From Gemella haemolysans (GTDB lineage: Bacteria > Bacillota > Bacilli > Staphylococcales > Gemellaceae), in the NCBI RefSeq assembly GCF_001553035.1, contig NZ_KQ959917.1, positions 1-48,286 on the forward strand: a DNA stretch of 48,286 bases. Direction: 5' to 3'. Below the pieces are notes generated by a model, which saw nothing but the letters and a program-made list of their open reading frames with translations, ran no database searches and was not told where the DNA came from. Below, one piece after another: positions 9,029 to 17,201 of this stretch. The number at the start of each line of letters is the position of its first letter. Within the stretch, counting starts at the first letter, position 1. The position numbers and the translations under genes are program-made.

Positions 9029-9910
9029 ATGGAAAAAGAATATTATTATGTTGGAGTTACTGTAGATGAAGCTATAAAAAAAGGATTAAAAGACCTAGCT
9101 TTAACAGAAGACGCAGTAAAAATTGAAGTAATCGAAGGTGGGAGCGCAGGTATTTTCGGTTTATTTAAAAAAGAAGCAAAAGTAAAATTAGTTCCATTAG
9201 ATGAAGATTATAATAAGGAAGATGCTGTTGAATTAGCTAAAGCTACTGTAGAAGTAGTTGAAGTTGAGAAAGTAGCAGAAAAAGAGCAAGAAGTTGAAGT
9301 TAAAACAATAGAACAAGAAGAAGTTGTTGTAGAAAAAGTGGTTGAACAAGATGTTCATACTGAAGAAACAAAACCAGCAGAAGAAGAAGAACCTGTTGTA
9401 GAAGCTGAACAAAATGAAGAACAGGTTAAAAAAGCTAAAAGAGAAGATTACATCGTAAAAAATCAAGATCGTATTGTAAATTATCTACAAAATATTGTTG
9501 TTGCAATGGGATATCCTGATGCGACTGTAGATTTTAGAGAAGATGGTAATCGTCATTTTACTTTAAATATTAAAACAGAAGAAAATACTAGTTTAATAAT
9601 TGGTAAACGTGGAATCACTTTAAACAGTTTACAATTTTTAGTTAATAACTATGCTAAAAAATTCAGCTCACACTACTTCAGAATAGAAGTTGATTGTGAT
9701 GATTATAGAGAAAATCGTAAGAAAACATTAGAAGAATTAGCGTTAAACTTAGCTAAAAAATCTAAAAAAATTGGAAAACCTGTAGAATTAGAACCAATGA
9801 CAAGCATTGAAAGAAAAATTATTCACAATGCCTTAACAGGAATTAAAAATGTTGAAACAGAATCACGTGGTGAAGAGCCACATAGATATTTAGTTATTAC
9901 AGCTAAATAG
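9029..9910 (+). CDS. jag: Jag/KhpB RNA-binding protein (SpoIIIJ-associated)
   Basis: An RNA-binding regulator of cell elongation and division that pairs with KhpA in streptococci. It has 293 residues. The Jag-N domain is at about 1-55 (GIFGLFKKEAKVKL at its end). A long acidic low-complexity linker rich in E and V follows at about 65-135, then a KH domain with GKRGITLNSLQFLVN (about 192-206), then an R3H domain ending GEEPHRYLVITAK. ATG with AGGAG. The expanded acidic linker is longer than in bacilli and may be disordered. The stand-alone receiver gene begins 8 bases downstream, so a jag-receiver operon is likely. Confidence 0.9.
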   Translation: MEKEYYYVGVTVDEAIKKGLKDLALTEDAVKIEVIEGGSAGIFGLFKKEAKVKLVPLDEDYNKEDAVELAKATVEVVEVEKVAEKEQEVEVKTIEQEEVVVEKVVEQDVHTEETKPAEEEEPVVEAEQNEEQVKKAKREDYIVKNQDRIVNYLQNIVVAMGYPDATVDFREDGNRHFTLNIKTEENTSLIIGKRGITLNSLQFLVNNYAKKFSSHYFRIEVDCDDYRENRKKTLEELALNLAKKSKKIGKPVELEPMTSIERKIIHNALTGIKNVETESRGEEPHRYLVITAK

Positions 9911-9918
9911 GAGGCCTA

Positions 9919-10284
9919 ATGAAGTCAGTATTAATAGTTGATGATAGTTCATATTATAGAAGTCGTGGAGCAGAAATTGCTAGTCGTGCAGGATATAAGT
10001 GTCATTTTGCAGAAAATGGCGAACAAGCTGTGAGAATGTATAGAAGGTTAAAACCAGATTTCGTGACGATGGATATTTGTATGCCGATAATGGATGGTTT
10101 AGAGGCGACGAAGGAAATTTGTACAAAGTTTCCTGATGCAAAAGTGCTTATCTGCAGTAGTGTTGGTGAAGTACCCGTATATAAAAGACAGGCATTTGCT
10201 AATGGAGCATGCGGTGTACTGCCAAAAGAGTATGATTTAGATGATTTGGAATTTGCGATTTCAGAAATAGAACTTATGAAATAG
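9919..10284 (+). CDS. Stand-alone CheY-like response-regulator receiver protein
   Basis: A 121-residue protein consisting of a receiver domain only, with no output domain. It has the acidic pair D8-D9, the phosphoacceptor D52 in TMDICMPIMDG, S80/S81 at the switch position and K103 in LPK. All phosphorylation residues are therefore present. ATG with AGGAGG, 8 bases after jag, so it is probably in the jag operon. No chemotaxis genes or matching kinase are near. It could signal by protein-protein contact or serve as a phosphate sink. Dispersed-element copy 3 begins directly at its stop codon. Confidence 0.85.
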   Translation: MKSVLIVDDSSYYRSRGAEIASRAGYKCHFAENGEQAVRMYRRLKPDFVTMDICMPIMDGLEATKEICTKFPDAKVLICSSVGEVPVYKRQAFANGACGVLPKEYDLDDLEFAISEIELMK

Positions 10285-10462
10285 AAGGAGTGACTCAAAA
10301 ATCGTGATTTCGGAGAAATCGATTTTGTCGAGTCACCCTCGCACAGTTTATTAGATATCTAAAAAGCTTTTCTAAAGCGCATTTAGATATCAATAAACCA
10401 CTGCGTCTATGAGTTTTCATATACACTTTGTTAAAATTTAGGTCTTTTGGGGGAAGTCCCCT
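10285..10462 (+). repeat. Dispersed palindromic element, copy 3
   Basis: Complete copy, from GGAGTGACTCAAAAATCG to the G-run and TCCCC near 10460. Both hairpins are intact, with compensated differences from copy 1 in the nested arm (GATTTCGGAGAAATC). It begins within one or two bases of the receiver-gene stop and probably acts as its terminator. Confidence 0.85.
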
Positions 10463-10479
10463 TTTCAATAAAATAATAA

Positions 10480-10520
10480 AGAATAAGTAGTTTGGAGATT
10501 TATCCAGCTACTTATTTTTT
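10480..10520 (+). terminator. Terminator-like hairpin
   Basis: AATAAGTAG and CTACTTATT arms around a 17-base loop, followed by a T run. Confidence 0.6.
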
Positions 10521-10540
10521 GTGGTTCTACAAAATTTAGG

Positions 10541-10589
10541 ACTGATGAGAAGAGTCATGAGCTTAAAGCTCAGGAATCCTTTTTTTTTT
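10541..10589. terminator. Second terminator-like structure
   Basis: An inner hairpin TGAGCTTAAAGCTCA sits inside weaker outer AGGA/TCCT arms and is followed by about ten T residues. No riboswitch family was recognised. Confidence 0.5.
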
Positions 10590-10624
10590 GCTAGTGTATA
10601 ATATTTTGTGTTTAACATAATTAT

Positions 10625-10654
10625 TGACAGTATCTTTTCTCTTCTGATATAATG
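10625..10654 (+). promoter_or_regulatory. Promoter of the SemiSWEET gene
   Basis: TTGACA (10625-10630), 18-bp spacer, TATAAT (10649-10654). Both hexamers match the consensus. The start codon is 21 bases further on. Confidence 0.8.
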
Positions 10655-10675
10655 AGACCTTAGGAGGTATATTAT

Positions 10676-10939
10676 ATGTCTAAACAAAAAATTAATCGCT
10701 TTGTTGGATCTATTGGAGCTTTTATTGGGATTCTTGTTTTTATTGCATATATTCCACAAATTATCGCTAACTTACAAGGAGAAAAAGCTCAACCATTCCA
10801 ACCACTATTTGCAGCAGTTTCTTGTTTAATTTGGGTAATCTATGGTTGGACAAAAGAACCTAAAAAAGACTGGATCCTTATCATTCCCAATGCAGCGGGA
10901 GTGATATTAGGTGGTATAACTTTTATTACTTCTTTATAA
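10676..10939 (+). CDS. SemiSWEET/PQ-loop sugar transporter
   Basis: An 87-residue membrane protein with three transmembrane helices (about 9-29, 41-58, 66-86), the single triple-helix bundle of bacterial SemiSWEETs, which work as dimers for sugar facilitation. The PQ-loop motif YIPQI is in helix 1. ATG with TAGGAGG upstream and a consensus promoter. Monocistronic, with a terminator directly after. The substrate is unknown; sucrose or glucose are typical for the family. Confidence 0.85.
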   Translation: MSKQKINRFVGSIGAFIGILVFIAYIPQIIANLQGEKAQPFQPLFAAVSCLIWVIYGWTKEPKKDWILIIPNAAGVILGGITFITSL

Positions 10940-10952
10940 AAATTATATAAAC

Positions 10953-10990
10953 AAAACCAGAAACTTCATAAAAAAGTTGCTGGTTTTTTA
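10953..10990 (+). terminator. Terminator of the SemiSWEET gene
   Basis: AAACCAG...CTGGTTT arms with an inner ACTT/AAGT pairing, then six T residues. Confidence 0.8.
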
Positions 10991-11042
10991 TGCTGATTGC
11001 AAGCATTCTATTTGTTTGAACGAACTAAACTCAACAATCTTA

Positions 11043-11077
11043 ATCGGACTGATTTTTTCCATCAGTCCGATTTTTTG
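11043..11077. terminator. Strong isolated hairpin with T-run
   Basis: Perfect nine-base arms CGGACTGAT and ATCAGTCCG around a TTTTTCC loop, then ATTTTTTG. It may be a second terminator before mnmE, or the end of a short transcript. Confidence 0.6.
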
Positions 11078-11233
11078 ATGAGCCTTTTTTGTTTATCCCC
11101 CCCTAACCTATTATTAAAAAAAAGTATATAAAATGTAACTCGGTCGTATATAGAGAAAAATTCAAAGGAATAGTGTATAATAAATAGGATATGAATTTTT
11201 TATTAATATAAAAATTTAAAAGGAGTTTGAACA

Positions 11234-12616
11234 ATGAGTGAAACAATTTGCGCTATATCGACAGCTCTAGGAGAAGGAGCTATAGGTATTGTTAGACTTA
11301 GTGGTGACGAAGCATTTAGCATTGCTGAAAAAATAGTTAGATTACCAAAAGGAAAAACTGTAGAAAGTCTAGCTAGTCACACCATAAATTATGGAAATGT
11401 AGTTGATCCAGCTACGAATGAGAAAATCGAAGAAATTATGCTTGTGAAAATGGTAGGTCCTCGTACATATACTACAGAAGATGTTATAGAAATCAACTGT
11501 CACGGTGGTATTGTAACGATTCAAAAAGTACTTGCACTTTGCTTAGAACATGGAGCTAGAATGGCTGAACCAGGTGAATTTACAAAACGTGCCTTCTTAA
11601 ATGGTCGTATCGATTTAACGCAAGCAGAGGCTGTAATCGACTTTATTAAGAGTAAAACAGATGAGGCTAGTCAAATAGCTAACAACCAAATGCAAGGACG
11701 TTTATCGACGCTTATTAAACGTCTACGAGCTGAAATTTTGGATATACTAACAGTTGTTGAGGTAAATATCGACTACCCTGAATATGATGATTTAGAAATA
11801 GAAACGACAAAAACTATTCTTGAAAAATCAACAAGTATAAGAAATAGTTTAGAGAGTTTACTAGAAACATCAAAACAAGGGAAAATTATTAAAGAAGGTA
11901 TAAACACAGCTATTATCGGACGACCTAACGTTGGTAAGAGCTCACTGTTAAATAACCTACTACAAGAAAATAAAGCTATCGTAACAGATATTGCTGGAAC
12001 AACTCGTGACGTTCTAGAAGAGTATGTAAACATTAAAGGAGTACCGATTAAATTAATAGATACGGCTGGTATTCGTGAAACAGATGATATCGTGGAACAA
12101 ATCGGGGTAAAACGTAGTAAAGAAGCTTTAGAAAAAGCCGATTTAGTATTATTTTTATTAAACAGTAGTGAAGAATTAACTGAAGATGATAAAGAATTAT
12201 TAAAGTTAACTGAAGGAAAAACAACTATAGTAATATTAAACAAACTAGATTTAGAGACGAAAATTGATATTGCTGAAGTTGAAAAATTAGCATACAACCA
12301 CCCTATTATAAAAACATCTATGACAACATATAAAGGAATAGATGAACTAGAGAAAAACATTAGAGATTTATTCTTTGGTGGAGCTGCTCGTCCAAAAGAT
12401 GCGACGTACTTATCAAACACACGTCAAATCAACCTTATTCAACGTGCTTTAACAAGCTTAAATGATGCTATCGGAGCAGCAGAGATGGGTCTTGAAGTGG
12501 ATATGGTACTTATAGACTATACGAATACATTCAATCTATTAGGAGAAGTTATCGGAGAAAACTCTGGTGATGAACTGATAAATGAATTATTCAGTAGATT
12601 CTGTCTAGGAAAATAA
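11234..12616 (+). CDS. mnmE: tRNA modification GTPase MnmE
   Basis: With MnmG it installs the 5-carboxymethylaminomethyl group on wobble uridine of certain tRNAs. It has 460 residues, the usual length. It begins with the folate-binding N-terminal domain ([22 protein letters not shown]). The G domain has P-loop GRPNVGKSS (about residue 229), DTAG, and NKLD (about 335). The C-terminus ends in the conserved catalytic CLGK. ATG with AAGGAG upstream; a TATAAT -10 lies near 11175. In most relatives mnmG and rsmG follow; here an exonuclease III gene does. A parS-like site sits just after the stop. Confidence 0.96.
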   Translation: MSETICAISTALGEGAIGIVRLSGDEAFSIAEKIVRLPKGKTVESLASHTINYGNVVDPATNEKIEEIMLVKMVGPRTYTTEDVIEINCHGGIVTIQKVLALCLEHGARMAEPGEFTKRAFLNGRIDLTQAEAVIDFIKSKTDEASQIANNQMQGRLSTLIKRLRAEILDILTVVEVNIDYPEYDDLEIETTKTILEKSTSIRNSLESLLETSKQGKIIKEGINTAIIGRPNVGKSSLLNNLLQENKAIVTDIAGTTRDVLEEYVNIKGVPIKLIDTAGIRETDDIVEQIGVKRSKEALEKADLVLFLLNSSEELTEDDKELLKLTEGKTTIVILNKLDLETKIDIAEVEKLAYNHPIIKTSMTTYKGIDELEKNIRDLFFGGAARPKDATYLSNTRQINLIQRALTSLNDAIGAAEMGLEVDMVLIDYTNTFNLLGEVIGENSGDELINELFSRFCLGK

Positions 12617-12618
12617 AA

Positions 12619-12634
12619 TGTTTCACATGAAACA
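12619..12634. other. parS-like ParB-binding site 1
   Basis: TGTTTCACATGAAACA differs from the Bacillota parS consensus TGTTTCACGTGAAACA at one central position. It lies about 4.6 kb from oriC, where parS sites cluster in this phylum. Confidence 0.75.
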
Positions 12635-12655
12635 TGAAACAAAAAGGAGAACGAA

Positions 12656-13420
12656 ATGAAATGTATAAGTTTTAATGTCAATGGTCTAAGAGCGATCGTT
12701 GGTAAAAATTTTGAAGAAGATTTTAAACAATTAGATGCTGATTTCTTCTGTTTACAAGAGACGAAGATGCAGGCAGGACAATTAGATTTACAATTCGAGG
12801 GGTATTATAGCTATTTTAACTATGCTGAGCGTAAAGGATACTCAGGAACTGCGATATATACTAAACACGAGCCATTAAATGTAACTTATGGAATAGGAAT
12901 TGAAGAACATGATACAGAAGGTCGTGTAATTACTCTAGAATATGATAAATTCTTCTTTATTACAGTGTATACGCCAAATTCAGGTAGTGAGCTTAAGAGA
13001 TTAGAATACCGTATGAGTTGGGAAGAAGATTTTAAAAACTATTTATTAGAATTAAATAAAACAAAAGGTGTTGTTGTTTGTGGAGATTTAAATGTTGCAC
13101 ATACAGAAATAGATCTAAAAAATCCGAAATCAAACACGAAAAATGCAGGATTCACACCAGAAGAAAGAGAAAAATTCACGAAGTTATTAGATGCTGGCTT
13201 TATCGATACATTTAGATATTATAATCCAGACTTAACAGGTGCCTACTCTTGGTGGAGTTATCGTTTTAACGCACGTAAAAATAATGCAGGATGGAGAATT
13301 GATTACTTCTTAGTAAGTCGTGATTTAGAAGAGTACTTAGAAAGTGCTGCTATTCACAATGAAATATTTGGTAGTGATCATTGTCCTGTAGAGCTTGTAT
13401 TAAAAGACAATTTGTTGTAA
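12656..13420 (+). CDS. Exodeoxyribonuclease III / AP endonuclease
   Basis: Repairs abasic sites and 3'-blocked ends in DNA. It has 254 residues, matching the ExoA/Xth family. Motifs in order: ISFNVNGLRA near the N-terminus, the metal-binding glutamate in LQETK (about 33-37), GDLNVAH (about 142-148), DYFLVS, and the catalytic aspartate-histidine pair in GSDHCP near the C-terminus. ATG with AAGGAG upstream. It starts 39 bases after mnmE with no terminator between, so it may be co-transcribed, with the parS-like site in the gap. Confidence 0.92.
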   Translation: MKCISFNVNGLRAIVGKNFEEDFKQLDADFFCLQETKMQAGQLDLQFEGYYSYFNYAERKGYSGTAIYTKHEPLNVTYGIGIEEHDTEGRVITLEYDKFFFITVYTPNSGSELKRLEYRMSWEEDFKNYLLELNKTKGVVVCGDLNVAHTEIDLKNPKSNTKNAGFTPEEREKFTKLLDAGFIDTFRYYNPDLTGAYSWWSYRFNARKNNAGWRIDYFLVSRDLEEYLESAAIHNEIFGSDHCPVELVLKDNLL

Positions 13421-13542
13421 AATATAATATGCGTTGTGGATAAACCATGACGTATATTTTTATCTTTAGCATGACTGACAAAAGTAATATCTTATTTAAA
13501 ATCATGCTTAATGATTAAAAATACTTATTAAAAAATAAAATT

Positions 13543-13599
13543 AGCGGGGGTGACTTAATAAAAATAAATTTCTATGAGATTATGGGTTTAAGTTGTTCC
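13543..13599 (-). repeat. Degenerate half-copy of the dispersed element
   Basis: GCGGGGGTGACTTAATAAAA, then a TTTCTATGAGAT centre, ending in AAGTTGTTCC. This corresponds to the nested-hairpin half of the element with many changes. Confidence 0.5.
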
Positions 13600-13628
13600 T
13601 GTATTAATTTTAAGAAAAGAGGTAATTT

Positions 13629-14120
13629 ATGGGACCAAAATTTTATATAGAAGATGTAAATGAATGGGACACAAAATATTCTATCGATTACATTAAATTC
13701 GATGAGTTTGGAGTGATTGATGTTGTAAGAGTAACAGAAGAGAAAGATTATCTAGTTCACGGGAATATTAAGTTACCAATCTTTGATTCGGAAAATGAGT
13801 ATATAGATTACTTGAAAAAAGAAGATATAATAGATCCATACTTGGCAGGTATTCTTCGCAAATTAATAGGATACAAGCCTGAAAGAATGATAATAGACGA
13901 AGTTTCACTAAATAATGTACTATTTATAGGTGATCCTAGAGGTGCAGAAAGAGAAACAGGTTTTAAAGATGCATTTGAACTTATGATGGAAGCTACGATG
14001 AGATGGGAATTCTCAGCTTTAGAGGCACTTAGAAGAACGATGCAGGTTATAAGAATATTAATGCGGGACAAAGAGCATAAATTGAGTGATGGGCCTATTA
14101 GAATAAAAAAGGCGAGCTAA
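13629..14120 (+). CDS. Hypothetical protein, 163 residues
   Basis: I do not recognise the family. It is a soluble, mixed alpha/beta-looking protein with an acidic first half (KYSIDYIKFDEFGVIDVVRV, YIDYLKKEDIIDPYL). A conserved-looking segment MIIDEVSLNNVLFIGDPRG is followed by a helical region containing EFSALEALRRTMQVIRILMR. No signal peptide or membrane helix. ATG with AAAGAGGT upstream. A decayed gene follows within 40 bases, and a degenerate element copy precedes it. Confidence 0.6.
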   Translation: MGPKFYIEDVNEWDTKYSIDYIKFDEFGVIDVVRVTEEKDYLVHGNIKLPIFDSENEYIDYLKKEDIIDPYLAGILRKLIGYKPERMIIDEVSLNNVLFIGDPRGAERETGFKDAFELMMEATMRWEFSALEALRRTMQVIRILMRDKEHKLSDGPIRIKKAS

Positions 14121-14158
14121 TGCTAAGAAAAACAAAATTAGAAAAATAATAGCAAGTA

Positions 14159-14454
14159 ATGAAGAGAATAGCAGATGGTCGTGTTTTTTAAAGAATAAGC
14201 TATAAAAATGAGTGGGAACATGGAAAAACTAGTAAAGTGACGACTAGTAATGATATAAATGAAGGTATTTCTTATGTCTTAGAAAAACTGGGAGAAACAG
14301 TAGAAACAATGACACTCACTACTTTTTATGAAGATTATGAGAAATACCCTACTATTTTGCTGAAAATATCAATTATTTAGTTATTCATCATTTAGCTATG
14401 ATAAAATATCTTCGAAATCAGTGGAGTGCACGTGAAATTTTACAATCTATTTAG
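14159..14454 (+). pseudogene. Decayed gene with a nonsense codon and a frameshift
   Basis: The frame reads MKRIADGRVF, then a TAA stop, then continues RISYKNEWEHGKTSKVTT through GISYVLEKLGETVETMTLTT to FYEDYEKYP near 14350. There the frame shifts and continues FAENINYLVIHHLAMIKYLR to the stop at 14452. Coding character is continuous across both lesions, so this was probably one gene of about 100 codons. The family was not recognised. The remaining bases to 14637 hold no other readable gene. Confidence 0.55.
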
Positions 14455-14637
14455 CTCTGTGCTAAAATTAAAAACATAGAATTTTCATAAATGAATACTC
14501 ATTTAAACAACAATACGATAAGAAAATATTTAAGTAACTTTAAAATTGTATGGAAATAAACAACAAAACTATCTATGAAAAATATTTTAGATGATAAAGA
14601 TAGAATAGCGTAGGAGTTAAAAATAGAATAATATAAA

Positions 14638-14653
14638 TGTTTCACGTAAAACA
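14638..14653. other. parS-like ParB-binding site 2
   Basis: TGTTTCACGTAAAACA has one mismatch to TGTTTCACGTGAAACA. It lies directly in front of the ribosome site of the DUF3290 gene. Confidence 0.7.
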
Positions 14654-14668
14654 AAAGGAGTGATAGGT

Positions 14669-15121
14669 TTGAAATTTTATTCTTATGAATATTTATTAAA
14701 TAAAATAGATCAGAGTAATACTATAACATATGTAGTAGGAGGATTCTTACTATTACTAATAATAGTGTCACTATTTAAGTATTATAAAAATAGACAAGAT
14801 AGCAAGTATAGAGAATTAGCTATCATAATGATATTAGGTATTTTTTTATTAATCGGGATACAAGCATGTGATTATCAAAGTAATAGTATATCAGCTAATC
14901 AGTATAAAAGCTCTATTGAATTTATTGAGGGAGTTTCAGAAAAATTAAATATTGACAAAACACATATCTATATAAATAGTGAAGCCTCTATAGAAAATTC
15001 ATTTTTAAAAATAGATGATAACTACTATAGAGTAATAAGTAACGGAAAAAAGGGTGATTATTTACTAGAGAAAATAGAATTGGTAGAACCAATTGTTGAA
15101 AAAGTGGAGGTGAAAAGATAA
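14669..15121 (+). CDS. DUF3290 family membrane protein
   Basis: A 150-residue protein with two N-terminal transmembrane helices (about 17-38 and 49-68) and a soluble C-terminal part. The size, topology and a DUF421 partner immediately downstream match the DUF3290 family, of unknown function. The start is placed at TTG 14669, because AGGAG at 14656-14660 is correctly spaced for it; the GTG at 14660 would overlap that ribosome site. The stop overlaps the ATG of the next gene by one base (TAATG), so the two are translationally coupled. A parS-like site lies 15 bases upstream. Confidence 0.75.
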   Translation: MKFYSYEYLLNKIDQSNTITYVVGGFLLLLIIVSLFKYYKNRQDSKYRELAIIMILGIFLLIGIQACDYQSNSISANQYKSSIEFIEGVSEKLNIDKTHIYINSEASIENSFLKIDDNYYRVISNGKKGDYLLEKIELVEPIVEKVEVKR

Positions 15122-15753
15122 TGCAACTTTCATATATAGATATAGCAATAAAACTAGCTTTAGGTTTATTATCGCTTGTAATAGTAATTAATATATCAGG
15201 AAAAGGAAATTTAGCACCAACTTCAGCGAGTGATCAAGTTCAAAACTATGTACTCGGGGGAATATTAGGAGGGGTAATATATAGTCCATCAATTTCTATT
15301 TTACAATACTTCAATATATTATTAATATGGATAATTTTGGTATTAGGTCTAAAGTGGTTAAAAACAAATAACTCATACTTAAAAAAAATGATAGACGGAG
15401 AACCTACAACAATAATAAAAAAAGGAAAAATAGATGTAGAAGCAACAAGAAAAGCTGGTTTAACAGCACAAGACATAGCTTTTAAATTAAGAACACAAGG
15501 TGTTTATAGTATTCAAAAAGTAAAAAGAGCGGTTTTAGAACAAAATGGACAACTAATTATAATACAACAAGGTGATGAAAATCCTAAATATCCGGTAATT
15601 ACTGATGGAACTATCCAACATAGTACATTAGAATCGATGGATAAAACAGAAGAATGGTTAAAAGAAACTTTATTGGAATTAGGATATGAAGACACATCTA
15701 AAATATTCTTAGCAGAGTATGACAAAGGACAATTACATATAATTAAATACTAA
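15121..15753 (+). CDS. DUF421 (YetF-like) membrane protein
   Basis: A 210-residue protein with three N-terminal transmembrane helices (about 7-25, 43-58, 61-80), followed by the soluble YetF/DUF421 domain. The segment KKGKIDVEATRKAGLTAQDI with LRTQGVYSIQKVKRAVLEQNGQL is typical. The biochemical role is unknown; in Bacillus YetF-type proteins have been linked to spore germination and envelope functions. It forms a coupled pair with DUF3290, a combination common in lactobacilli and staphylococci, probably a two-subunit membrane complex. Confidence 0.82.
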   Translation: MQLSYIDIAIKLALGLLSLVIVINISGKGNLAPTSASDQVQNYVLGGILGGVIYSPSISILQYFNILLIWIILVLGLKWLKTNNSYLKKMIDGEPTTIIKKGKIDVEATRKAGLTAQDIAFKLRTQGVYSIQKVKRAVLEQNGQLIIIQQGDENPKYPVITDGTIQHSTLESMDKTEEWLKETLLELGYEDTSKIFLAEYDKGQLHIIKY

Positions 15754-15850
15754 TATAATTTGTTTTTTAAATGAAATTAAAAATTTTAACAAGACAATAA
15801 CAAATAGATTAAATAAAAAAATAATAACATCGATTAATATATAATAAAGT

Positions 15851-15887
15851 GAAAGCAGAAAATTGAAAAATCAATTTTCTGCTTTTT
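15851..15887. terminator. Bidirectional terminator
   Basis: AAAGCAGAAAATTGA and TCAATTTTCTGCTTT arms with A and T runs on the outside. It lies between the convergent DUF421 and acetyltransferase genes and can serve both. Confidence 0.85.
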
Positions 15888-15893
15888 TAAATA

Positions 15894-16175
15894 TTATTTT
15901 TCGGCATTAATAAAGTCGTAAGAAGAATCTTCTTGGAATTTTTTAACGACATAAGAGCAAGTTGCGATAATTTTTTTATTTTGTTCTTGCATATCTTTAA
16001 CAAGAGCGTCTAATAGCTTACCTGCAACACCTTGACCTCGAAGTGAAGGATCAACAAAAGTATGATCAGCAACAACAATATTAGGGTCATTAGTAGGGAA
16101 ATAGGTGATTTCGGCGATAACTCTGCCATTTTCATCGTATTTAACGAAACCATCATTTGTTTTAGTAAATTCCAT
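15894..16175 (-). CDS. Small GNAT-type N-acetyltransferase (YjdJ/COG2388-like)
   Basis: A 93-residue single-domain protein of the short acetyltransferase branch. The acetyl-CoA pyrophosphate-binding loop is RGQGVAGKLL (about 46-55), preceded by ADHTFVDPSLRG. A conserved CSYV segment near residue 73 is typical of this subgroup. Protein or small-molecule substrates are unknown. ATG with CAGGAGG upstream. It is monocistronic and convergent with the DUF3290/DUF421 pair. Confidence 0.85.
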   Translation of the reverse strand: MEFTKTNDGFVKYDENGRVIAEITYFPTNDPNIVVADHTFVDPSLRGQGVAGKLLDALVKDMQEQNKKIIATCSYVVKKFQEDSSYDFINAEK

Positions 16176-16443
16176 ATAAACCTCCTGGGATAATCATATA
16201 GTGATATGAGTGTTAATACTGCTATTATATCATAAAAAGGACAGAAGGATGATGATTTAGGTTAAGGAAAAAAAGGAGGAAAAGAGATATAAAGTGTAGA
16301 AATATATTTAAAAGTGTAATAAGAGGCGTAAAATATGATTAATAGTAGTAATTTGTTGAAAGAAATGTGTAAATTACTATCTTTTTCAAGACATGCACCT
16401 ACTCTTTTTATTATGTGTATTATTAACGTTTGGTAGTTTTTTA
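16176..16443. other. Non-coding stretch before a gene remnant
   Basis: Upstream side of the acetyltransferase gene. I see no RNA gene, hairpin or readable frame of note. Confidence 0.4.
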
Positions 16444-16700
16444 TCAGTATTCCATTGTTTTATTCGATATCAAATTGTCCATTATATCTACGTTGATTAC
16501 TCCTGTTTTTAAGTTATCTAGGTTTATTATTTTCTTCGATACTTCTAGTTTTTTTTCTAACTATTTCCATTATTTTTCGTTTTAGTAGTCTCTATTCTTT
16601 TTTTATTAGTTGTTTCTTTTATTTATTACGTCTTTTTCTTGATATTTTTCTTTGTTTTTTATCCCCCTGTTTTCCCTTTTTATATTTTACAGTTGAGAAA
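16444..16700 (-). pseudogene. Remnant of a lysine/glutamate-rich protein gene
   Basis: In one minus-strand frame the region reads a charged sequence (KNKEKYQEKDVINKRNN), then several stops, then LEKKLEVSKKIINLDNLKTG and GVINVDIMDNLISNKTMEY before the final TGA at 16444. The stops sit where glutamine codons (CAA, CAG) would fit, as expected from C-to-T decay of a non-selected gene. The family is not recognised, and the evidence is only continuity of frame and composition. Confidence 0.35.
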
Positions 16701-16845
16701 ATTACTATTTCTTAAATTAAAATAAATAATTTCACTAAATTTTTATTTCTAGAATAATAAATAGATTAAAATATTTTCATAAAATTTTTTATTTAACATC
16801 TTATAGAAGAAAAATAAAACGTTTTAATTTTTTTAAAAAAAGTTA

Positions 16846-16874
16846 TTGACAAATATGAAAAACAGGTGTACAAT
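16846..16874 (+). promoter_or_regulatory. Promoter of the T-box leader and metY
   Basis: TTGACA (16846-16851), 17-bp spacer, TACAAT (16869-16874), immediately before the T-box leader. Confidence 0.8.
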
Positions 16875-16879
16875 TAGTT

Positions 16880-17152
16880 TAATTTAATACACAAACGTTG
16901 AAAAGATAAGTAAATTAATACGTAGCTACAACAGAGAGTTATTGGTTGGTGCGAAGTAACATGGTGAAGATTAGTTGAAAATGGTCTTAGAGTTTTGTTT
17001 ATCTAATAGGTAAACACGTGAGCTGCACGATATAGCACACAGTATAAACATGTACTGAATAAGGTACTAATCGCAAGATTAGTATAAACTAGAGTGGTAA
17101 CGCGAATTAAGATGATCGCCTCTATTGCATAAGCAATAGGGGTGTTTTTTAT
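16880..17152 (+). ncRNA. T-box riboswitch leader, probably methionine-specific
   Basis: Senses uncharged tRNA and controls read-through into the sulfhydrylase gene. The T-box sequence AGAGTGGTAACGCG (17091-17104) is two bases from the canonical AGGGTGGNACCGCG. Before it is the stem III hairpin ACTAATC/GATTAGT. After it is the terminator TCTATTGC/GCAATAG with six T residues (17117-17150). Stem I has the AGAGAG motif at 16933-16938. The likely specifier codon is ATG at 16981-16983, following GTTGAAA, which would mean tRNA-Met. The specifier assignment is inferred from position and gene function. Confidence 0.88.
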
Positions 17153-17201
17153 TACCTAAAAACACAGAACTCACAGAAACGAAGAAAAGAGGAAATATAT
17201 T

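Noticed and set aside
10541-10570. CTGATGAG followed by GAA, as in hammerhead ribozymes
   Set aside because: The required stem II and conserved GAAA and cleavage-site arrangement are not present. The region reads better as a terminator-like hairpin with a T-run.
11773-12420. Long minus-strand open frame opposite mnmE
   Set aside because: It lies wholly within conserved mnmE, has serine-rich antisense composition and no ribosome site.
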